Assembly: GCA_022711595.1 (NCBI GenBank)
Contig: JAKLET010000022.1
Location: 1 to 64,000, forward strand
DNA from: Deltaproteobacteria bacterium
GTDB taxonomy: Bacteria > Desulfobacterota > Syntrophorhabdia > Syntrophorhabdales > Syntrophorhabdaceae
Direction: 5' to 3'
DNA length: 64,000 bases
Shown piece after piece: positions 7,070 to 16,208 of this stretch (positions are counted from its first letter, which is position 1; each line of letters starts with the position of its first letter). The notes under the pieces were generated by a model. It had not been told where the DNA came from. It searched no databases and saw only the letters and a list, made by a program, of their open reading frames with translations. Position numbers and translations under genes: made by a program.

Positions 7070-7711
7070 TCAGTTTGACAGGTAATAGACGAGATTGTCA
7101 AGCGCAGAGGTGAAGAAAAGGTTCCTCAGCTTTACATTTTCCGATGTCCTTACGGGGGCCGGAGAAAAATTCAGGATACCCTTGATATTTGCTCCAACAA
7201 GCTGTTCGGCGACCTTTTGGGCCTCCTGAGGAGGCGTCGTGATGATCCCGATCTCAATATTGCGCGCCTTCACGACCTCTTTCAGCCGGTCGATATGAAG
7301 TATCTCGACAGGTTTTCCTACCCGTTCCGATATGCGCCCTATGACCTGCTCTGGATAGAGGTCAAAGGCGGCGACGATCTTGTAGTTCTGCTTCAAAAAA
7401 TCCTTATAGACCAGAAGGGCGCTCCCCATGTTGCCGATGCCGACAACGGCGATGCGCCATTCCCGGTTGATGCCGAGGATCTCCTTTATATGTCTTTTCA
7501 GGTCCTTGACGTTATAACCCATACCCCGGATTCCAAATTCGCCGAAATAGGCAAAATCTTTCCTGACCTGGGCCGCATTGACGTTGCATATGTTGGCAAT
7601 GAGCGCGCTGGACGCGACCTTTTCACTCTTCGTTTCAAGATCGGCCAGGCATTTCAAATAGCTGGAAAGTCTTCGTATGGTCGCTTCCGGTATCTTTGCG
7701 TATTTAGCCAT
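7070..7711 (-). CDS. rex: redox-sensing transcriptional repressor Rex
   Basis: 213 residues. The N-terminal winged helix (1-80, with the KIPEATIRRLSSYL and VRKDFAYFGEFG motifs) is followed by a Rossmann fold with GIGNMG at 91-96 and a C-terminal swapped helix. Rex binds NADH and NAD+ and releases DNA when the NADH/NAD+ ratio rises, controlling fermentation and respiration genes in anaerobes. Ribosome-binding site GAAGGG upstream of the ATG. First gene of rex-DUF350-bioD. Candidate target sites are the palindromes at the moxR and BcrC/BcrB-like promoters, which share the GTGA-N6-TCA core with Rex operators; this is unproven. Confidence 0.95.
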   Translation of the reverse strand: MAKYAKIPEATIRRLSSYLKCLADLETKSEKVASSALIANICNVNAAQVRKDFAYFGEFGIRGMGYNVKDLKRHIKEILGINREWRIAVVGIGNMGSALLVYKDFLKQNYKIVAAFDLYPEQVIGRISERVGKPVEILHIDRLKEVVKARNIEIGIITTPPQEAQKVAEQLVGANIKGILNFSPAPVRTSENVKLRNLFFTSALDNLVYYLSN

Positions 7712-7752
7712 TGTTTACCCTTCTTTTATTAAAATTCCCCTTTTTTTTCATA

Positions 7753-7781
7753 TATCTAACAATTCCAGAGAGGTTTTGCAA
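7753..7781 (-). promoter_or_regulatory. possible rex promoter
   Basis: Minus strand TTGCAA (7781-7776), 17-nt spacer, TAGATA (7758-7753). The -10 is a weak match. No obvious Rex operator overlaps it. Confidence 0.35.
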
Positions 7782-7863
7782 GAGAAATTTTTAACAAGCG
7801 CCATGGCTGTTTTGCATTGCGACGCGACACTTGATTTCACAAAGCCCGCAAGGCAGAAAGAAT

Positions 7864-7892
7864 GGTTTCAATGGTTCCAACCGTTTCACCGG
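7864..7892. repeat. short array of 9-bp words (GTTTCAAYG type)
   Basis: Three consecutive 9-bp words, GTTTCAATG, GTTCCAACC and GTTTCACCG, in the middle of the rex-dapB intergenic region. Same word family as at 8134, 33667, 53600 and 55263. Confidence 0.6.
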
Positions 7893-8133
7893 CTATTTTA
7901 GACCCTGCTTTTTGATATTAAGCCCTCTTTTATAAATGTTTCTCTCTTGTTACCCGGTCTCTAATCACAAATCTGGAGAACTTGACCTATTGTTGGGAAA
8001 CGCGGCCTAAAACGACCTCTGGATGCTTTACTATGAACACTCCATGATATAAAACAAGATGCTGATGGAATGAGTGAAAAGGCCGTTCCTGTTAAAGCTC
8101 AGATCGCACAGGGAAAGAGTTTTCCCCTTTTAA

Positions 8134-8153
8134 ACGGCTGGAACGGCTGGAAC
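8134..8153. repeat. two 9-bp words abutting the dapB stop
   Basis: GCTGGAACG and GCTGGAACT in tandem, five bases from the dapB stop codon at 8159. Same family as the array next to comM. Confidence 0.6.
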
Positions 8154-8158
8154 TTTCT

Positions 8159-8956
8159 TTACAGTCCCAGGACATCCTTCATGGAATAAACGCCTGCAGG
8201 CTGATCAACGAGCCATTTCGCGGCCAGGAGGGCGCCGCGCGCAAAATTGTCACGAGAATATGCCCGGTGGGTCAACTCCAGCCGCTCGCCGATGCCGGCA
8301 AAAAAGATCGTGTGCTCCCCCACAATGTCGCCGCCGCGGATGCTCATGACACCGATCTCATCGGCCTTTCTCTCACCTGTGATCCCCTGGCGTCCAAACA
8401 CCTCGACCCAGGTGCGGCCTGCCTGTCCTGCCTCTGCGGCATCCTTTATCCTGAGGGCCGACCCGCTCGGTGCGTCCTTTTTCCATCGATGGTGCATTTC
8501 GACTATCTCGACATCATAGCCGTCCTTAAGCGCCGCCGAGGCCTTTTGCGCAAGGTCAAAGAGGATATTCATGCCAACGCTCATGTTTGGGGAGATCACG
8601 ACACGTGCGCCTTTTGCTTCGCCTATCTCACGCAGCTGGTCTTCCCTGAAACCTGTAGTGCCGATCACATGGGCCGCGCCGGCTGCCGCTGCAACCCTGA
8701 AATGGTTGATGCAGGCGCCTGCCTGTGTGAAATCGACCACCACGTCCGCCCCGTTTATCACTTGTGAGATATCATCAACAATGAGGGGATCGCCCTTGTG
8801 CGTGCTGCCGGTCATGAGATCATGTGTCTTTCCCGTCATGGGGTGGCCCGGGGCCTCTACAAGACCGGTGATCTCAATGTCCCCATCCTGAAGGGCAAGG
8901 CCCATAATGGCACGTCCCATTTTGCCGCATGCGCCGGTTATGATGATCCTTACCAT
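8159..8956 (-). CDS. dapB: 4-hydroxy-tetrahydrodipicolinate reductase
   Basis: 265 residues. NAD(P)-binding GACGKMGRAI at 8-17 and the catalytic signature HHRWKKDAPSGSA at 155-167. It reduces hydroxy-tetrahydrodipicolinate to tetrahydrodipicolinate with NAD(P)H in lysine and peptidoglycan synthesis. AAAGGAG upstream of ATG. Last gene of the maf-to-dapB operon, 43 nt after dapA. Confidence 0.96.
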   Translation of the reverse strand: MVRIIITGACGKMGRAIMGLALQDGDIEITGLVEAPGHPMTGKTHDLMTGSTHKGDPLIVDDISQVINGADVVVDFTQAGACINHFRVAAAAGAAHVIGTTGFREDQLREIGEAKGARVVISPNMSVGMNILFDLAQKASAALKDGYDVEIVEMHHRWKKDAPSGSALRIKDAAEAGQAGRTWVEVFGRQGITGERKADEIGVMSIRGGDIVGEHTIFFAGIGERLELTHRAYSRDNFARGALLAAKWLVDQPAGVYSMKDVLGL

Positions 8957-8999
8957 GAGTGTACTCCTTTGCAGCTGCTTTTCATGTCATTGATGTCCT

Positions 9000-9899
9000 T
9001 TAAGCCTTCCTTTTCGCCCTGTTTGTAAGACCGTATTCACCGAGAAGCCCCTTGAGAAAGGCGGCGTTCTTCTCCGACATGGGACAAAGCGGCAGCCGGT
9101 ATTCACGGGCGATCATCCCCATCCGGTAGAGTGCCTCTTTCACGGGTATGGGGTTCGTTTCAATGAACATCGCCTGAAAGACAGGCATCAGCTTCGTATG
9201 CACCTTCAGGGCCTTGGCCATGTCCTGCTCCACCATGAAGGCCCTGTAGAGTGTTTTGAGTTCCCTGGGCATGATGTTTGAAAAGACGGATATGACACCG
9301 ACGGCGCCGACACTCATCATGGGCAGAAAAAGATTGTCGTCTCCTGAAAGGATGGCGAATCTGCCTTTCGTGAGACGATAGATATCCGATACCTGCGTCA
9401 GCGACCCCGCAGCCTCTTTTATACCTACGATGTTTTTTGTCCTGGCGAGTTGCGCTATTGTCTCTGGAGTCATATTTACGCCTGTCCTGCCCGGTATATT
9501 GTAGAGAACGAGAGGGACCGGAACGCTCTGCGCGATCTCCAGGAAGTGCCGGAGAAGCCCTTCCTGTGTGGGCTTGTTATAGTAGGGCGTCGTGAGGAGG
9601 CACATATCGGCGCCGAGCTTCTTCGCCGACCGGGTCAGCTCTATTGCCTCCTTGGTGCTGTTCGAGCCGGTACCGGCAATGACGGGCACCTTTCCTTTTA
9701 CATATTTGACGGTAAGCTCGATGACCCTTTCATGCTCTTCATAAGAAAGCGTCGGGGCCTCGCCAGTGGTTCCGCAAGGCACGATTCCATCGACGCCTCC
9801 TGCCAGCTGGAACTCAATGAGCTTTTTAAGCGCCTTCTCATCAAGTTCTCCGTTGCGAAAAGGTGTTACGAGGGCCGTGAAAACACCTCTCAGTTCCAT
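9000..9899 (-). CDS. dapA: 4-hydroxy-tetrahydrodipicolinate synthase
   Basis: 299 residues. Schiff-base lysine K161 in VGIKEAAG, proton-relay tyrosine Y133 in LYNIPGRTG and GTTGE at 43-47. It condenses pyruvate with aspartate semialdehyde. The start is placed at ATG 9899 rather than 27 nt upstream, because AAAGGAG sits five bases ahead of it and would otherwise lie inside the coding sequence; the shorter N-terminus MELRGVFTALVTPF also matches the family. Between dapF and dapB in the operon. Confidence 0.96.
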   Translation of the reverse strand: MELRGVFTALVTPFRNGELDEKALKKLIEFQLAGGVDGIVPCGTTGEAPTLSYEEHERVIELTVKYVKGKVPVIAGTGSNSTKEAIELTRSAKKLGADMCLLTTPYYNKPTQEGLLRHFLEIAQSVPVPLVLYNIPGRTGVNMTPETIAQLARTKNIVGIKEAAGSLTQVSDIYRLTKGRFAILSGDDNLFLPMMSVGAVGVISVFSNIMPRELKTLYRAFMVEQDMAKALKVHTKLMPVFQAMFIETNPIPVKEALYRMGMIAREYRLPLCPMSEKNAAFLKGLLGEYGLTNRAKRKA

Positions 9900-9968
9900 T
9901 TTTTCTCCTTTCTGATGTGCGGACACCTTTTTTACGGTCCCGCCTTGTCTTAAAAAACGCCCGGTTTG

Positions 9969-10790
9969 TCAAAGGAGCGCTTCTTCATGTAAATGACCTT
10001 TATATATGAACTTCGCATCTCCCTCCAGGTAGACCTCGTCCCCTATGTATATCTTGAGGACCTCTCCGCCCCGGGTATGTATGTTTACAGGGCTCCTGAC
10101 AAGGGACTTTTCCACAAGGATCACCCCTGAGGCAACGGCCCCTGTGCCGCAGGCATAGGTCTCACCTTCCACGCCGCGCTCAAACGTCCTCACCTTGACG
10201 TTCTTCTTATCCAGTACTTCCACAAAATTCACGTTCGTGCCCTTATCACCGAACACTTTGTGGCTCCGTATCATCCTCCCCAGTTCATCGACGGGTACGA
10301 GGTCGATATCGCTGACCAGAAGTACGGCGTGGGGCACGCCGGTATTGACACTGCTCACGAAAAGCTCTTTATCGTCGAGACCGACTGGGTAGTCGAGCTT
10401 GAGATCTGCGGGCCTTGTGAGCTGCAGTTTTACCTTCTGGCCGTGGACCTCGGCCTTGATCACCCCCGCAACCGTTTCGAAGGCCATTCTCTGCTTTGCG
10501 ATGCCGTTCATGAATGCAAACCTTGCGGCACACCGGCCGCCGTTGCCGCACATCTCGGCCTCCGAACCGTCTGCGTTGAAAAACCGCCAGCGAAAATCAT
10601 AATCGGCGGAGTTCTCGATCAATATGACGCCATCGGCGCCGACAGAGTGGTGGAACCTGCACACCTTCGCCACAAACTCCTTCATATCCGGGAACCTTTC
10701 ATATATCTTCCCGTCACGGTTATCGATCATCACAAAATCGTTCCCGCTTGCGCTCATCTTTGAAAATTCAAGTTCAACCACGTTTTTCAT
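9969..10790 (-). CDS. dapF: diaminopimelate epimerase
   Basis: 273 residues. The two catalytic cysteines are visible as C81 in MCGNGGRC and C214 in ACGTGAVA. It interconverts LL- and meso-diaminopimelate without a cofactor. Its ATG overlaps the lysA stop (ATGA), so translation is coupled. The start ATG lies very close to a GGAGG, consistent with re-initiation. Confidence 0.96.
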   Translation of the reverse strand: MKNVVELEFSKMSASGNDFVMIDNRDGKIYERFPDMKEFVAKVCRFHHSVGADGVILIENSADYDFRWRFFNADGSEAEMCGNGGRCAARFAFMNGIAKQRMAFETVAGVIKAEVHGQKVKLQLTRPADLKLDYPVGLDDKELFVSSVNTGVPHAVLLVSDIDLVPVDELGRMIRSHKVFGDKGTNVNFVEVLDKKNVKVRTFERGVEGETYACGTGAVASGVILVEKSLVRSPVNIHTRGGEVLKIYIGDEVYLEGDAKFIYKGHLHEEALL

Positions 10791-12046
10791 ACCTCCAGAA
10801 AAGATGGGATCGATTCCCCCCGTGTCAGGTCTTTCAAGGTCTCCCTTTTCCTGACCACAAAAAATTCACTACCCCTGACAAGGACCTCCGCGGCCCTCAT
10901 GCGGGAATTATAATTGGATGACATGGAAAAACCGTAAGCACCCGCTGACTTTACGGCCAGAAGATCGCCCTCTTTAACTTCTGCCAGCTGCCTGTCTTTT
11001 GCGAGGAAATCCCCCGATTCACAAATGGGCCCCACGATGTCTGCGGCGGCCGTCTTTCCGGCTGCTTCAACAACGGGTATTATCTCATGGTAGGCGTCAT
11101 ATAGTGAAGGCCTTACCAGGTCGTTCATCGCGCCGTCGACTATGTAGAATGTCTTTCCCTGCGTCCTCTTCACATAGAGCATCTTTGTGACGAATATCCC
11201 GCTGTTGCCGACAAGGACCCTGCCGGGCTCAAGGATGAGCCTGATCCCCATGTCCCGCAGCTTATCTTCGACCACACCGGCGTACTCGTCGGGGCGCGGA
11301 GGCATTTCGTCCTTGTAGGTGATGCCGAGTCCGCCGCCGATATCGAGCATCTCAACGGCGATCCCCTGTTCCTTGAGTTCCAGTATCATCGACCTCAGCG
11401 ACGTCACGGCCTCGATGAAGGGTCCCAGTTCGAGGATCTGGGAACCGATATGCGAGGATATGCCCACGGGCACGAGATTCTCTTCGGCGGCGATCTCCCT
11501 GTAAAGGCGGGACGCCTCCGACCAGAGCACCCCGAATTTGTTCTTTTTAAGCCCCGTCGTGATATACGGATGTGTCTTCGGGTCTATCTCGGGATTGACC
11601 CGTATGGAAACGGGCACCTTCCTCCTCATCTTCCGCGACAGCTTCTTGAGGAGCAGGAATTCTCCTTCCGATTCGATATTGATCATGAGGATGCCGGCTT
11701 CGATGGCAAGCCGCAGTTCCTGTTCGCTCTTTCCCACACCGGAGTAAACGATCTTCCGGGCCGGTATGCCGCCCATGATCGCCCTGTGGAGCTCCCCGCC
11801 CGAAACAATGTCCGCGCCGCCGCCAAGCTTCGCGATGGTCCTGACAAGAGCGCCGTTGGAGTTTGCCTTGAGGGAATAGCAGGCAAGGTGGGGTATGTTG
11901 CGGAATGCCCCGTCGAACACGAGGAAATGCCTCTCAAAGGTGCCGTAGCTGTAAAGGTAAAGCGGGGTACCGACCTTTTTCGCCACCGTCTTCACGGGGA
12001 CATCTTCACAAAACAGTTCTCCATTGCGATATTCGAAATAGTCCAT
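10787..12046 (-). CDS. lysA: diaminopimelate decarboxylase
   Basis: 419 residues, fold-type III PLP enzyme. PLP lysine K60 in YSLKANSN, the glycine-rich DIGGGLGI phosphate-binding motif and the CESGD active-site motif near residue 345. It decarboxylates meso-diaminopimelate to lysine. It starts 4 nt after the Fn3 lipoprotein gene and overlaps dapF by four bases. Confidence 0.96.
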   Translation of the reverse strand: MDYFEYRNGELFCEDVPVKTVAKKVGTPLYLYSYGTFERHFLVFDGAFRNIPHLACYSLKANSNGALVRTIAKLGGGADIVSGGELHRAIMGGIPARKIVYSGVGKSEQELRLAIEAGILMINIESEGEFLLLKKLSRKMRRKVPVSIRVNPEIDPKTHPYITTGLKKNKFGVLWSEASRLYREIAAEENLVPVGISSHIGSQILELGPFIEAVTSLRSMILELKEQGIAVEMLDIGGGLGITYKDEMPPRPDEYAGVVEDKLRDMGIRLILEPGRVLVGNSGIFVTKMLYVKRTQGKTFYIVDGAMNDLVRPSLYDAYHEIIPVVEAAGKTAAADIVGPICESGDFLAKDRQLAEVKEGDLLAVKSAGAYGFSMSSNYNSRMRAAEVLVRGSEFFVVRKRETLKDLTRGESIPSFLEV

Positions 12047-12050
12047 AGCC

Positions 12051-13061
12051 TCACTCTTGCAAATAAACGATAGATTCCTGCGACGGGTCGCTCTCGTTAC
12101 CGGCGCCGTCGACGGCCGTTACATAATATGCGATAAAGCGGTAATCGGGCGCCTTCCCGTCTGAGAACCTGCCTTCCTTCACCGGGGTCTTGTTCAGCTT
12201 TACCGAGCTTGTCCCCATCACACGATAGACATTGTAGCCGGCAAGATCCTTTTCGGTATTTTCGGTCCAGGTGATCTCTATCGTGCTGCCTTTCTTGACC
12301 GCCTTCACCTGGGCGGGAGCGACGGGCGGCGTCCTGTCGCTGGGTGTGGCCTTGACCTTCACCCCGGGGCCCTCGAAGGCGATCCCCTTCTCCATCCTGA
12401 CCGCCCTCACCTCATAGACGTATGTGCGGCCGTTCGTGAGGCCGGCGTCCATGTAGAGCGTGTTCTCGGTGGGCCTGCCATTGAGGGGGAACAGGGGATA
12501 TGTTTCGTCCTCGGAGCGGTAGATATTGTAAAGGTATCCCTCTTCTTTTGTCCATGTAAGCTCAACCCTTGCATCGCTTTCCACCGCCTTGAGCGGCCCG
12601 GCCGGCGCACCCGGCGGGTATGTCCACTTGATGATGAAGGCGTTCGAATCATCTCCTGCAGTCCCTTTCTTCGTGAAGGGCTGCACCCTGTATGCGTAAT
12701 CGCTGCCAGGGGTCAGGTCGTCATCATAAATATAGAGCCTGCCCGCCGCGATGGTGTATCCTTTTGCATCCCCAAGCGTAACCGTCCTGAAGGGAGCCAG
12801 CGCCCCCAGGCAGGTGCCGCAGCCCTTCAGGATCTTGAATCCTGCGATCTCCACCTCATCACCCTTCTTTTTTGCCTCTATCGCCGCGGGAACGGTAAAT
12901 GAAAGAAACAGCACGCCGTCCTTCGCCTCTCCCCGGAGGTCGCCTATCACGCCCGCCCTCACAACCGCCAGCGGCTTGGGGTCGGCCTTGATCCCGCATG
13001 ATGCAAATGCCAGCGCAATGCAAAGGACCGCACTAAGAACGGAGATACTTTTTTTCTGCAT
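12051..13061 (-). CDS. lipoprotein with fibronectin type III repeats
   Basis: 336 residues. Signal peptide with lipobox LAFASC (Cys22), so it is a lipoprotein exported across the inner membrane. After it come about three fibronectin type III-like repeats (roughly 70-150, 150-240 and 245-335), the last two with clear VELTW/IEITW and YNIYR/YNVYR strands. No enzymatic motif. Its start lies inside the 3' end of argH (29-nt overlap) and its stop 4 nt before lysA, so it is embedded in an amino-acid operon with no obvious link. Function unknown; Fn3 lipoproteins usually bind other surface molecules. Confidence 0.85.
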   Translation of the reverse strand: MQKKSISVLSAVLCIALAFASCGIKADPKPLAVVRAGVIGDLRGEAKDGVLFLSFTVPAAIEAKKKGDEVEIAGFKILKGCGTCLGALAPFRTVTLGDAKGYTIAAGRLYIYDDDLTPGSDYAYRVQPFTKKGTAGDDSNAFIIKWTYPPGAPAGPLKAVESDARVELTWTKEEGYLYNIYRSEDETYPLFPLNGRPTENTLYMDAGLTNGRTYVYEVRAVRMEKGIAFEGPGVKVKATPSDRTPPVAPAQVKAVKKGSTIEITWTENTEKDLAGYNVYRVMGTSSVKLNKTPVKEGRFSDGKAPDYRFIAYYVTAVDGAGNESDPSQESIVYLQE

Positions 13062-14406
13062 CTATTACCTTCGATACCTCTTTAAAGGAAGCGCTGCCTT
13101 CCGACCTTCTCATCTTCAGGGCGCTTTGAGGCCTTATAAAATCAAAAACATCCTTTTCAAAAAGCACGGACAGCTTTTTCAACTGAGCCAGGGTCATGTC
13201 GCCGAGGCGCATCCCTTTTTCCTCGCACATCCTTACCGCGGTCCCGGCAACGCCGTGTGCCTGTCTGAAAGGCATCCCTTTCATGGTCAGGTATTCGGCC
13301 ATCTCCACGGCGGGCATGAAACTCTCCACGGCTGCCTTTTCCATGTTCTTCTTATCCGCCGTCATCCCTTTCACACACAGCTCCATGATGGCAAGCGAGT
13401 CTTTCGCGGTGCGGACCGCGTGCAGCAGCGGTTCCTTGTCCTCCTGAAGATCCCTGTTATATGTGTAGGGAAGGCCCTTCAATATCATAAAGAGCCCGAA
13501 GAGATCGGCAGCCACACGGCCGGTCTTGCCCCTGATGAGCTCAAGTGAATCGGGGTTCTTCTTGTGCGGCATCAGGCTTGAGCCCGTACATAGCTCGTCC
13601 GGCAGGGATATGAAGGAGAACTCCTCGGTGGCAAAGATGATGAGGTCCTCCGCGAACCTGCTGAGATGGACCATTATCATGGCCGACGAATACACTGCAT
13701 CGACAGCGAAATCCCTGTCGGCCACGGTGTCCATGCTGTTGCGGGAAACCTTCGCGAAGCCGAGCTTTTTTCTGACCCACTGCCTGTCGAGGGGTATCGT
13801 CGATCCGGCGAGCGCCCCGCTTCCGAGCGGAAGGACATCAAGGCGCCTTAAGCATTCCGAGAGTCTGTCCCTGTCGCGCCTGAGCGCGAAATAATGGCCC
13901 AGCAGGTAATGTGCAAAGGGAACCACCTGGGCGCGCTGCATGTGCGTATAGCCCGGCATGATGACGTCTTTTTCCTTTTCCGCCTTTTTCAGCAGCGCTC
14001 CGAGGAGACCTTTCAGCCCTTCGTCGATCCCGGCCAGCCCCTCCTTGAGGAAAAGACGCATGTCCAGCGATACCTGGTCGTTGCGGCTGCGGCCCGTGTG
14101 GAGCTTCTTGCCCGCCTCGCCGGTCTTCTCGATGAGCCGCGCCTCAATGTGCATGTGGATGTCCTCGAGGGCATCGGAGAACTGGAAGCGGCCGGAGTCG
14201 ATCTCCTTTTCTATCTCCTTGAGCCCCCTGACAATCTTCTTTTTTTCCTGCGCGTTGAGGATGCCGATCTTCTCGAGCATCCCGGCGTGGGCAATGCTCC
14301 CCTTTATATCGTGCCTGTATAGCTCCCGGTCAAAACCGATTGAAGCGCTGAACTTTTCCAGAAGCGGGTCCGTTTGGCCCTTGAACCTTCCACCCCATGG
14401 CTTCAT
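13033..14406 (-). CDS. argH: argininosuccinate lyase
   Basis: 457 residues. Signature GSSLMPHKKNPD at 275-286 with the flexible catalytic-loop serine, LHTGRSRND at 102-110 and GYTHMQ at 152-157. It splits argininosuccinate into arginine and fumarate. It overlaps yggS upstream by 4 nt (ATGA) and the lipoprotein gene downstream. No other arginine genes are in the window. Confidence 0.96.
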   Translation of the reverse strand: MKPWGGRFKGQTDPLLEKFSASIGFDRELYRHDIKGSIAHAGMLEKIGILNAQEKKKIVRGLKEIEKEIDSGRFQFSDALEDIHMHIEARLIEKTGEAGKKLHTGRSRNDQVSLDMRLFLKEGLAGIDEGLKGLLGALLKKAEKEKDVIMPGYTHMQRAQVVPFAHYLLGHYFALRRDRDRLSECLRRLDVLPLGSGALAGSTIPLDRQWVRKKLGFAKVSRNSMDTVADRDFAVDAVYSSAMIMVHLSRFAEDLIIFATEEFSFISLPDELCTGSSLMPHKKNPDSLELIRGKTGRVAADLFGLFMILKGLPYTYNRDLQEDKEPLLHAVRTAKDSLAIMELCVKGMTADKKNMEKAAVESFMPAVEMAEYLTMKGMPFRQAHGVAGTAVRMCEEKGMRLGDMTLAQLKKLSVLFEKDVFDFIRPQSALKMRRSEGSASFKEVSKVIDAEKKYLRS

Positions 14407-15080
14407 ATTCTCTCCCCGAACAATGCCGTTCCTATCCTCACCATGGTGGCCCCCTCCTCGATCGCGACCTCGAAATCCGAGGACATGCCCATGGAAAGCT
14501 CCTTCATGGCAAGGCCGAACTGCGCGTTCACCCCGTCGCGGACCTCCCTGAGCTGTCTGAATATCCCCCGCACATCTTCAGGGTTTGCCGTGTACGGCGG
14601 CATCGTCATGAGACCCACAGGCCTTAAGTATTTCAGACCGGATACTCTCTCGAGCATCTTCTTCAGCCCGTCGAGGTCTGTTCCGCTTTTTGTCTCTTCC
14701 GCCGAGAGGTTCACTTCAAAAAGAATGTCCATCGGCTTTCCATGACGCTCCAGACCGTCAAGGAGCGAGGTGCGGTCAACTGTGTGGACGCAGTCGAAAA
14801 GCCCCGGGATATACTTGATCTTGTTGCTCTGGATGTGCCCGATCATATGCCACCGGACGTCTCCTGCCGCACCTGCGGCATCTATCTTTACTCTCGCTTC
14901 CTGCACGTAATTCTCTCCAAAGTCCCTGACACCGGCGTCAATGGCTTCCCTGACGCGCCCGGCGTCAACGGTCTTTGTAACGGCAACGAGCCTCACACCG
15001 CCGGGGTCCCTTCCCGCCCTGGCGCACGCTTTCTCCATTCTCCCGCGCACGGCCTCAAGGGCACGGCCGATATCGCTCAT
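14403..15080 (-). CDS. YggS-family PLP homeostasis protein
   Basis: 225 residues from ATG 15080. PLP lysine K36 in VAVTKT, FGENYVQEA and WHMIGHIQSNK are diagnostic. The family binds PLP without known catalysis and balances vitamin B6 and amino-acid pools. A longer in-frame start exists, but ATG 15080 overlaps the maf stop as ATGA and gives the normal family N-terminus. Confidence 0.93.
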   Translation of the reverse strand: MSDIGRALEAVRGRMEKACARAGRDPGGVRLVAVTKTVDAGRVREAIDAGVRDFGENYVQEARVKIDAAGAAGDVRWHMIGHIQSNKIKYIPGLFDCVHTVDRTSLLDGLERHGKPMDILFEVNLSAEETKSGTDLDGLKKMLERVSGLKYLRPVGLMTMPPYTANPEDVRGIFRQLREVRDGVNAQFGLAMKELSMGMSSDFEVAIEEGATMVRIGTALFGERI

Positions 15081-15667
15081 GAAAGAACGCCCAGCGACAG
15101 AAGGACTTCCGCCACTTCGCATATGGGTAGGCCTACCACGTTGGAGTAGGAACCCTTTATTTCCTTCACCATGTAGCCGCCCTTACCCTGGACCGCGTAT
15201 GACCCGGCCTTGTCGAGCGGTTCCGAGGTGCCGATATATTTCATTATCTCCTGATCGAGGAGGTCTTTCATGAAGACCCTTGTCTCCACTGCGTCCCGGT
15301 ACGTGATCTTCTTGGCTACGTTCAGCACGCAAAACCCCGTTATGACCTTGTGCCACTTGCCTTTCAGAAGCTGGAGCATTGCGAAGGCCTCTTCCTCGTT
15401 CTTCGGTTTGCCGAGTATCCTGCCCTTATAGACCACTATGGTGTCGGCGCCTATTACCCATTTGTCGGGGAAATACCTGCCGACCTTGTGGGCCTTTTCA
15501 TGGGAGATCCTGAGCGCGTAATCCTTGGGCGTCTCCTCGTGCCTTCTGCTTTCGTCAATATCGGGCGGAACGATCGAAAAGGGGATGCCCAGGGTCCGAA
15601 GGATATCCACCCTTCTCGTCGATTCGCTTGCAAGTATGATCGCATCTCCATCCCTGATATGGAACAT
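15077..15667 (-). CDS. Maf-like nucleotide pyrophosphatase
   Basis: 196 residues. ASESTRR at 13-19, catalytic D75 in VIGADTIVV and the KAGSYAVQGKG motif identify the Maf family, closest in look to the dTTP/UTP-cleaving type. It removes non-canonical nucleoside triphosphates. First gene of the eight-gene operon that ends with dapB; the 144-nt gap to cutA probably holds both divergent promoters. Confidence 0.93.
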   Translation of the reverse strand: MFHIRDGDAIILASESTRRVDILRTLGIPFSIVPPDIDESRRHEETPKDYALRISHEKAHKVGRYFPDKWVIGADTIVVYKGRILGKPKNEEEAFAMLQLLKGKWHKVITGFCVLNVAKKITYRDAVETRVFMKDLLDQEIMKYIGTSEPLDKAGSYAVQGKGGYMVKEIKGSYSNVVGLPICEVAEVLLSLGVLS

Positions 15668-15811
15668 GTAGGAACCTCAAATCCTTCAAATGCTATTGTA
15701 GCATAGAAAAATATATGAAATCTCCCATAATTTCAAGTTAAATTGTTCTGGAAAGGATCGTCGGACATCGTGAAGCGGAACAATAAAAAACCGTTTTGAG
15801 GGAGGGAGCAT

Positions 15812-16132
15812 ATGGCGAACATTATCCAGATCGTGACGACAATGGACGACAAAGAGGCGGCCTGTGCCATGGGAAGGCGCCTCGTCGAAGACCGCCTCGC
15901 GGCGTGCTGCCAGGTGACCGGGCCCGTGCGGAGCATATACCGGTGGAAGGGAGCTATCGAGGAGACCGAAGAGTGGTACTGCGTGCTGAAAACCAGGCCC
16001 TCGCTGTACCGCCAGGTCGAGGAAGCGATACTAAAGCTCCATCCTTACGAGGTCCCCGAGATCATCGCCATCGCCATCGATGAGGCACTCGACGCCTACG
16101 CCCGCTGGGTGGAGGAGGGAACGTCCCGCTAA
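15812..16132 (+). CDS. cutA: CutA divalent-cation tolerance protein
   Basis: 106 residues, the standard length. The VEDRLAACCQV segment, WKGAIEE and HPYEVPEIIAI motifs are typical of CutA1 trimers. Its role in metal tolerance is poorly defined. GGGAGGGAG precedes the ATG. Confidence 0.94.
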   Translation: MANIIQIVTTMDDKEAACAMGRRLVEDRLAACCQVTGPVRSIYRWKGAIEETEEWYCVLKTRPSLYRQVEEAILKLHPYEVPEIIAIAIDEALDAYARWVEEGTSR

Positions 16133-16208
16133 GTACGGCGGTCGGCGGCGGCCCTGAAAACACCGTTTTTTCATTATTTTTAGGGCGTTGACGGTGCCCA
16201 ATCTTGCC

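Larger units (their letters stand above)
7712..8158. other. 447-nt intergenic stretch between dapB and rex
   Basis: No credible gene. It holds the probable rex promoter near the rex end, two short arrays of 9-bp words (7864-7892 and 8134-8153), and otherwise AT-rich sequence without a clear terminator hairpin. Confidence 0.6.
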
